64,000 bases of DNA from Luteibacter sp. UNC138MFCol5.1. GTDB lineage: Bacteria; Pseudomonadota; Gammaproteobacteria; Xanthomonadales; Rhodanobacteraceae. A program made the translations under genes and the position numbers. The stretch lies in the NCBI RefSeq assembly GCF_900110505.1, contig NZ_FODZ01000002.1, forward strand, positions 725,227-789,226, given 5' to 3'. This document shows positions 58,342-64,000 of this stretch, piece after piece (positions within the stretch are counted from its first letter, which is position 1; each line of letters starts with the position of its first letter). The notes beneath the pieces were generated by a model. It was not told where the DNA came from, did not search any database, and saw only the letters and a list, made by a program, of their open reading frames with translations.

Positions 58342-59109
58342 TCAGGCCGCGTCCGGCCAGGGGGTGAGGATCTCGAACCCGTCGTCGGTCACCGCGATCG
58401 TGTGCTCCCATTGCGCGGAGAGCGAATGGTCCTTGGTCACCACGGTCCAGCCGTCCGGCAGCGACTTCGTCTGCGGCTTGCCGGCGTTGATCATCGGTTC
58501 GATCGTGAAGGTCATGCCGGGCTTCAGCTCCAGGCCCGTGCCGGCGCGCCCGTAGTGCAGCACCTGCGGCTCGTCGTGGTAGACCTTGCCGATGCCATGG
58601 CCGCAGTACTCGCGGACCACCGAGAACCCCGCCGCCTCGGCGTGCTTCTGGATCGCGGCGCCGACGTCGCCCAGGGTGGCCCCCGGCTTCACGGCCTCGA
58701 TGCCCTTCATCATGGCCTCGTAGGTCGTCTCGACGAGGCGCTTCGCCAGCACGCTCGGGGTGCCCACGAAGTACATGCGGCTCGTGTCGCCGTGCCAGCC
58801 GTCCTTGATGACGGTGACGTCGATGTTGACGATGTCGCCGTCCTTGAGGACCTTGGTCGGGCTCGGGATGCCGTGGCAGATCACGTGGTTGACCGAGGTG
58901 CAGGTCGTCGCCGGATACCCTCGGTAGCCCACGTTCGCCGGGATCGCCTTCTGCACGTTGACGATGTGGTCGTAGGCCAGCTTGTCGAGGTACTCGGTGG
59001 TGACGCCGGGCTTCACGTGCGGCACCAGCATCGCCAGCACCTCGGCGGCCAGACGGCCGGCCTCGCGCATCGCCTGGATCTCTTCGGGGGTCTTCGGTTG
59101 CACTGCCAT
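58342..59109 (-). CDS. map: Methionine aminopeptidase, type I
   Basis: Map removes the initiator methionine from new proteins. The 255-residue enzyme has the metal and substrate ligands in CHGIPS (His near 79), NIDVTV and GDTSRM (two Asp), YCGHGIG (His near 171), FTIEPM (Glu near 204) and QWEHT (Glu near 235). No N-terminal extension, so type Ia. It is divergent from rpsB as in most Gammaproteobacteria and starts the minus-strand map-glnD-dapD unit. Confidence 0.97.
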   Translation of the reverse strand: MAVQPKTPEEIQAMREAGRLAAEVLAMLVPHVKPGVTTEYLDKLAYDHIVNVQKAIPANVGYRGYPATTCTSVNHVICHGIPSPTKVLKDGDIVNIDVTVIKDGWHGDTSRMYFVGTPSVLAKRLVETTYEAMMKGIEAVKPGATLGDVGAAIQKHAEAAGFSVVREYCGHGIGKVYHDEPQVLHYGRAGTGLELKPGMTFTIEPMINAGKPQTKSLPDGWTVVTKDHSLSAQWEHTIAVTDDGFEILTPWPDAA

Positions 59110-59488
59110 GGCGGGTCTCTTTGAATTTTCCTTTGCCGTCAGGGGATTGGGCCTGCCAGCGGAGATGGCGGCGCCCCCGCCGGAATTCCACCCCGACTTG
59201 CGGCCAGGGGGAGCCGGAGGCTACAATTAGCGAGTTTTGCTGTCCGGCGAAGCCACTGTCACGTGGCCACGGCGGCGAATCGAAGCGCGATTGTAACCGC
59301 ACGGCGCCATTCTTGGCCCGGCGCGAGGCCATCGCTTTTAACGCCACACACGCATCGGCACCGCCTTCGGGGTGCCTGTCCCACCGTCGTCGCGAAAGGC
59401 GCCGCGGCCGGGTCGGGTCGAAGCCGGGGATGCGTGGAGGTCCCAACCCCCATAGAACCGCACGAGCGGTTCGCCCAGGAGTAATTCC
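59110..59488. other. Divergent map-rpsB regulatory region
   Basis: A 379-base gap holding the rpsB promoter (59198-59227) and a leader of about 255 bases before rpsB. In other Gammaproteobacteria this leader is bound by S2 for autoregulation; no gene is supported in it. Confidence 0.7.
59198..59227 (+). promoter_or_regulatory. Promoter of the rpsB-tsf operon
   Basis: TTGCGG, 18 bases, TACAAT: a good -35 and near-consensus -10. Start site expected near 59234. Confidence 0.72.
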
Positions 59489-60337
59489 ATGGCACAAGTC
59501 ACCATGCGCGAGATGCTGGAAGCCGGCGTCCACTTCGGTCACCAGACCCGTTACTGGAACCCCAAGATGGCTCCGTACATCTTCGGCGCCCGCGGCAAGA
59601 TCCACATCATCAACCTCGAGAAGACCCTTCCGCTCTTCACCGACGCGATGAACTTCCTCTCGGGCCTGGCCCAGAAGGGCGGCACCATCCTGTTCGTCGG
59701 CACCAAGCGTTCGGCCCGCGAGGCCCTCGCCGAGGAAGCCGGCCGCGCCGGTCAGCCGTTCGTCACCGCCCGCTGGCTCGGCGGCATGCTGACCAACTTC
59801 CGCACGGTCAAGCAGTCGGTCGCCCGCCTGAAGGAACTCGAAGCCGCCGAAACCGACGGTTCGTTCGACCGCCTGGTCAAGCACGAAGTGCTGGCCCGTC
59901 GCCGCGAGCGCGAGAAGCTGCAGAACTCGCTGGGCGGCATCAAGGACATGAACCGCCTGCCGGACGCCCTCTTCATCGTGGACATCGGCCACGAAGACAT
60001 CGCCGTCCAGGAAGCCCGCAAGCTCGGCATCCCGGTCGTCGCCGTCGTCGACACCAACTACGACCCGGCCCTCGTCGACTACGCCATCCCGGGTAACGAC
60101 GACGCCATCCGCGCCATCCAGCTGTACGCCCGTGCCGCCGCCGACTCCATCCTGGAAGGCAAGGCCGCCGCTCCGAACGCCGCCCGCGGCGACGCGAACG
60201 AGTTCGTCGAGCTGGACGAGGAAGGCAACCCGGTCGCCAAGGACGAAGCCCCGCGCGGCGATCGTCGTGGCGCCCCGGCCAAGAAGGGTGCCCCGCGTCG
60301 CGAAGGCGGCCGTGACGGTGGTCGTGGCCGCGCGTAA
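59489..60337 (+). CDS. rpsB: 30S ribosomal protein S2
   Basis: S2 is a small-subunit protein needed for S1 binding. The 282-residue product starts [26 protein letters not shown] and has [28 protein letters not shown] with [13 protein letters not shown], the standard S2 core. Compared with E. coli (241 residues) it has an extra 40-residue basic, Gly/Arg-rich tail (about 255-282). It opens the rpsB-tsf-pyrH-frr-uppS-cdsA region; a GGAGTAA ribosome-binding site precedes the ATG. Confidence 0.97.
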   Translation: MAQVTMREMLEAGVHFGHQTRYWNPKMAPYIFGARGKIHIINLEKTLPLFTDAMNFLSGLAQKGGTILFVGTKRSAREALAEEAGRAGQPFVTARWLGGMLTNFRTVKQSVARLKELEAAETDGSFDRLVKHEVLARRREREKLQNSLGGIKDMNRLPDALFIVDIGHEDIAVQEARKLGIPVVAVVDTNYDPALVDYAIPGNDDAIRAIQLYARAAADSILEGKAAAPNAARGDANEFVELDEEGNPVAKDEAPRGDRRGAPAKKGAPRREGGRDGGRGRA

Positions 60338-60421
60338 GCGCCCCGCCCCGTAACACGCTCTTCCGTTTCACCGGCGCCGCGGCACCTCGCCGCGGCGCCC
60401 ATCAAACTTTGAGGAATTACC

Positions 60422-61300
60422 ATGGCTGAGATCTCTGCAAGCCTCGTCAAGGATCTGCGCGAGCGTTCCGGCGTTGGCATGATGGAGTGCAAGAAGGCGC
60501 TCGTCGAAAACAACGGCGACATCGAAGCGGCGATGGAATGGCTGCGCAAGAACGGTCTGGCCAAGGCCGACAAGAAGGCCGACCGCGTCGCCGCCGAGGG
60601 CCTGATCGCCGTCGCGCAGGACGCCGGCAAGGCCGTCCTCGTCGAGGTCAACAGCGAGACCGACTTCTCGTCGCGCAACGAGCAGTTCATCCAGTTCACC
60701 AAGGACGTCGCCAAGGTCGCGCTCGAGTCCGGCGCCTCCGACATCGAGGCCCTCAAGGCCGCGAAGCTCGGCGACGCCACGGTCGAGGAAGGCGCCAAGG
60801 CCCTCACCCTCACCATCGGCGAGAAGTTCGAAGTCCGCCGCATGGCCAAGGTCGAGAACGACGGCCCGATCGGCGCGTACTCGCACAGCGGCCGCATCGG
60901 CGTGCTGGTGGCCCTGAAGGGCGGCTCGGAAGAGCTGGCCAAGGGCATCGCGATGCACGTCGCCGCGATGAACCCGAAGTTCGTCAGCGAGAAGGACGTT
61001 CCGGCCGACTTCCTCGAGAAGGAAAAGGAAATCGAGCTCTCGAAGATGTCCGACAAGGAAAAGGCCAAGCCGGCCGAGATCCTCGAGAAGATCGTTTCGG
61101 GCAAGGTCAACAAGATCCTCGCCGAAGTGACCCTCGTCGGCCAGCCGTACGTGCTCGACGGCGACGTCACCGTGGCCGAGGCCCTCAAGAAGGCCGGTGC
61201 CGAGATCGTCTCGGTCCAGCGCCTGGCCGTGGGCGAAGGCATCGAGAAGGTGGTGGACGACTTCGCCGCCGAAGTGATGAAGCAGGCGGGCCTGGCGTAA
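60422..61300 (+). CDS. tsf: Elongation factor Ts
   Basis: EF-Ts recharges EF-Tu by releasing GDP. The 292-residue protein starts with the UBA-like domain [26 protein letters not shown], has [15 protein letters not shown] near 76-90 (contacts to EF-Tu) and ends [13 protein letters not shown]. It follows rpsB by 84 bases and a strong terminator (61323-61350) follows it. Confidence 0.97.
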   Translation: MAEISASLVKDLRERSGVGMMECKKALVENNGDIEAAMEWLRKNGLAKADKKADRVAAEGLIAVAQDAGKAVLVEVNSETDFSSRNEQFIQFTKDVAKVALESGASDIEALKAAKLGDATVEEGAKALTLTIGEKFEVRRMAKVENDGPIGAYSHSGRIGVLVALKGGSEELAKGIAMHVAAMNPKFVSEKDVPADFLEKEKEIELSKMSDKEKAKPAEILEKIVSGKVNKILAEVTLVGQPYVLDGDVTVAEALKKAGAEIVSVQRLAVGEGIEKVVDDFAAEVMKQAGLA

Positions 61301-61322
61301 AGCCACATCGCTCCGCTGAACG

Positions 61323-61350
61323 AAAAGGCCCCGGAGACGGGGCCTTTTTT
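61323..61350 (+). terminator. Rho-independent terminator after tsf
   Basis: A 7-bp stem GGCCCCG/CGGGGCC with a GAGA loop is followed by six T residues, 23 bases after the tsf stop. It ends the rpsB-tsf transcript. Confidence 0.92.
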
Positions 61351-61383
61351 ATGTCGCCATGCTCGTTACCCAAGGCGCTTTCC

Positions 61384-61487
61384 GTGGGAGCGCACCTGGG
61401 CGCGACAGCTTCTCGCCAAGACCCCGCAGCTGGCGCGCGAGCCCGGGTACAGGGCCGAAGAGCGGTCGCGCCCAGGTGCGCTCCCAC
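61384..61487. repeat. REP-like inverted doublet between tsf and pyrH
   Basis: Perfect 23-base inverted arms (61384-61406 and 61465-61487) begin with GTGGGAGCGCACC and have a CCTGGGCG centre; the 58-base spacer is different from the others. Confidence 0.9.
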
Positions 61488-61591
61488 CATGGCATCCGGC
61501 ATTCGTGACATGGATCGGCATTTCATCTGCCCGTAACAAACGACGCGCGGTAAACTACGCCCGTTTTGCCCCACACAATTCGGAGACCCCC

Positions 61592-62314
61592 ATGAGCAAC
61601 CCGCTGAACCACCGCCGCATCCTGCTCAAGCTCTCCGGTGAAGCCCTTATGGGTAGCGAGGACTACGGCATCGATCCCAAGGTGATCGGCCGTCTCGCCA
61701 AGGAAATCCTGGAAGTCCGCGATGCCGGCGTCGAAGTCGGCGTGGTGATCGGCGGCGGGAACATCTTCCGTGGCGCCGGCCTGGCCGCGTCCGGCATGGA
61801 CCGCGTCACCGGCGACCACATGGGCATGCTCGCCACCGTCATGAACGCGCTGGCCATGCAGGATGCCATCGAGAAGCTCGGCGGCGAGGCGCGCACCATG
61901 AGCGCGATCAAGATCAACGAGGTCTGCGAGGACTTCATCCGCCGCCGCGCCATCCGCCACCTCGAGAAGGGCCGCGTCACCCTGTTCGCGGCCGGCATCG
62001 GCAACCCCTTCTTCACGACCGACTCCGCCGCCGCGTTGCGCGCCGTCGAAGTGGGCGCCGACCTGCTGCTCAAGGCCACCAAGGTCGACGGCGTGTACTC
62101 GGCCGATCCGAAACGCGACCCGACCGCGGAACGCTACGAGCACCTCACCTACAACCAGGTCATCGAGCGCCGCCTCGAGGTCATGGACACGGCCGCCATC
62201 GCGCTGTGCCGCGAGAACAAGCTGCCGCTGCGCATCTACGACATGACCCAGCCCGGCAACCTCATGAAGATCATGCGCGGCGAGCCCGTCGGCACCCTCG
62301 TCGACGCCGGCTGA
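61592..62314 (+). CDS. pyrH: Uridylate kinase PyrH
   Basis: PyrH phosphorylates UMP to UDP and is hexameric in bacteria. The 240-residue protein starts with [14 protein letters not shown], has [11 protein letters not shown] near 51-61, [15 protein letters not shown] and, near the end, [14 protein letters not shown], all family motifs. The start ATG at 61592 is chosen for family length; the frame upstream overlaps the intergenic region. It starts its own unit after the tsf terminator. Confidence 0.97.
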   Translation: MSNPLNHRRILLKLSGEALMGSEDYGIDPKVIGRLAKEILEVRDAGVEVGVVIGGGNIFRGAGLAASGMDRVTGDHMGMLATVMNALAMQDAIEKLGGEARTMSAIKINEVCEDFIRRRAIRHLEKGRVTLFAAGIGNPFFTTDSAAALRAVEVGADLLLKATKVDGVYSADPKRDPTAERYEHLTYNQVIERRLEVMDTAAIALCRENKLPLRIYDMTQPGNLMKIMRGEPVGTLVDAG

Positions 62315-62372
62315 CGCCCCGCCTGCCGGGCGCCTTGGCGCGGTGCGGCACGGCCGCGCCGCGAGCCCCTGC

Positions 62373-62378
62373 TATACT
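62373..62378 (+). promoter_or_regulatory. Possible extended -10 promoter of frr
   Basis: TGCTATACT is a strong extended -10 (TG-N-TATACT) 34 bases before the frr start. No good -35 is seen at the normal distance, so it depends on the extended element. Confidence 0.5.
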
Positions 62379-62411
62379 CGTTTGCTGACCCGTTCCACCG
62401 GAAACAAGCCC

Positions 62412-62969
62412 ATGATCAACGACATCAAGAAAGATGCTGAGACCCGCATGGGCAAGAGCATCGACTCGCTCAAGCACGACCTGAAGACGATCCGCACCGG
62501 TCGCGCCAACCCGTCGATCCTCGAGAACATCGTGGTGCCCTACTACGGGACGCCCACGCCGCTCGCCCAGGTCGCCAACGTGACCACGCCGGACGCCCGC
62601 TCGCTCTCCGTGAAGCCGTTCGACAAGAGCATGGTCGGCCCGATCGAGAAGGCCATCATGGCCTCCGACCTCGGCATCACGCCGACGACGATGGGCATGG
62701 ACATCCGCCTGAACTTCCCGCCGCCGACGGAGGAGCGGCGCAAGGAGCTCGCCAAGAGCGTGTCGAAGGAAGGCGAGTCCGCGAAGATCGCCATCCGCAA
62801 CGTGCGTCGCGACGCCATCCAGCACGTCGACAAGCTGCTGAAGGACAAGACGATTACCGAGGACGACAAGAAGCGCGCGGATGACGACATCCAGAAGCTG
62901 ACCGACAAGTACGTCAAGGAAGTCGACAGCGTCGTCGCCGAGAAGGAAAAGGAGCTGATGGCGCTCTGA
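62412..62969 (+). CDS. frr: Ribosome recycling factor
   Basis: RRF frees ribosomes after termination together with EF-G. The 185-residue protein is exactly family length, with the conserved INDIKKDAETRMGKSIDSL start, RTGRANPSILENI near 30-42, and the helical ending VDSVVAEKEKELMAL. The ATG at 62412 fits length; the upstream frame is chance. It lies 97 bases after pyrH. Confidence 0.97.
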   Translation: MINDIKKDAETRMGKSIDSLKHDLKTIRTGRANPSILENIVVPYYGTPTPLAQVANVTTPDARSLSVKPFDKSMVGPIEKAIMASDLGITPTTMGMDIRLNFPPPTEERRKELAKSVSKEGESAKIAIRNVRRDAIQHVDKLLKDKTITEDDKKRADDDIQKLTDKYVKEVDSVVAEKEKELMAL

Positions 62970-62989
62970 CGCGCCATCGGACGCCACCC

Positions 62990-63724
<735 letters not shown>

Positions 63725-63736
63725 CGCCGGACACCC

Positions 63737-64000
63737 ATGCTCAGACAACGCATCACCACCGCCGCGATCCTCATTCCGCTGGTCCTGGCCCTGATCCTGC
63801 TGCCGCCGACCGGCTTCTTCGCCTCGGTCGTCGCCCTCGTCTTCGTCGCCGCCGCGTGGGAATGGAGCCTGCTCGCCGGCTGCCGCACGATGGTCGGTCG
63901 CGGCATCGTGGCCGCCGCGGCCGCCGCGATCTTCGTCGCGCTGCTGCTCGTGCGCACGCCCGGACTGCTCACGGCGCTGACGATCGCGGGCGTGGCCTGG
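63737..64000 (+). CDS. cdsA: Phosphatidate cytidylyltransferase CdsA (5' part, cut by window end)
   Basis: The first 88 codons are present. They give MLRQRITTAAILIPLVLALI and at least two to three hydrophobic segments (about 9-43, 57-71 and 75-88) with the conserved AAWEWSLLAG near 38-47, as in CdsA. CdsA makes CDP-diacylglycerol for phospholipid synthesis and normally follows uppS. It lies 12 bases after uppS. The C-terminal signature is beyond the window. Confidence 0.9.
   Translation, partial: MLRQRITTAAILIPLVLALILLPPTGFFASVVALVFVAAAWEWSLLAGCRTMVGRGIVAAAAAAIFVALLLVRTPGLLTALTIAGVAW

Overview
The window looks like chromosomal core DNA of a high-GC gammaproteobacterium of the Xanthomonadales, most likely Rhodanobacteraceae (Luteibacter/Dyella-like). 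Evidence for this is the fliEFGHIJK / fleQ / fliD-fliS / fliC / flgBCDEFGHIJKL layout with a FleQ-type sigma-54 activator, an Oar-like TonB receptor, tetrameric-type PilZ protein, and the rsmD-coaD-ferredoxin and dapE-yffB-dapD-glnD-map // rpsB-tsf-pyrH-frr-uppS-cdsA orders. The assignment is by gene content and order only. 

Region 1 (about 0.1-28.9 kb) is a flagellar cluster. On the minus strand lie fliK-J-I-H-G-F-E, fleQ, an operon fliD-fliS-fliT-like-PilZ, fliC, and the rod/hook operon flgBCDEFGHIJKL, then cheV. On the plus strand lie a soluble chemoreceptor overlapping flgA, then flgM-flgN and an EAL/HDOD gene. Four sigma-54-type elements (upstream of fliE, fliD, flgB and the chemoreceptor) and three sigma-28-type elements (fliC, cheV, flgM) can be read directly, giving a FleQ/RpoN to FliA/FlgM hierarchy.

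Region 2 (28.9-38.8 kb) is housekeeping: a tight ggt / metallo-beta-lactamase / TMEM43-like / MAPEG operon, a ferredoxin, a lipoprotein, coaD and rsmD on the minus strand; divergently ftsY, an AsmA-like gene, mutY, yggX and tRNA-Phe.

Region 3 (38.8-42.3 kb), just after tRNA-Phe, is the only accessory-looking stretch. It holds a lower-GC orphan secreted protein, a frameshifted remnant of a YadA-type autotransporter anchor, a short-chain dehydrogenase, a direct-repeat pair, a DUF3606 mini-gene and a small heat-shock protein behind a sigma-32-like promoter.

Region 4 (42.3-53.2 kb) holds a TonB-dependent receptor with a strong promoter and a palindrome, several secreted or membrane proteins, a proline-iminopeptidase-like hydrolase, parC, a NUDIX hydrolase and a phosphodiester glycosidase-like protein. 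A diverged tandem duplication of about 214 bp lies between the convergent parC and NUDIX genes. 

Region 5 (53.2-64 kb) is lysine/nitrogen metabolism (dapE, dapD, glnD), map, and divergently the translation and envelope operon rpsB-tsf-pyrH-frr-uppS-cdsA, cut by the window end. 

REP-like inverted doublets with a GTGGGAGC or GTAGGAGC head sit in at least five intergenic places. I found no CRISPR array, complete prophage, transposase or defence system. Most of the window is ordinary; the items worth a second look are regulatory and structural.
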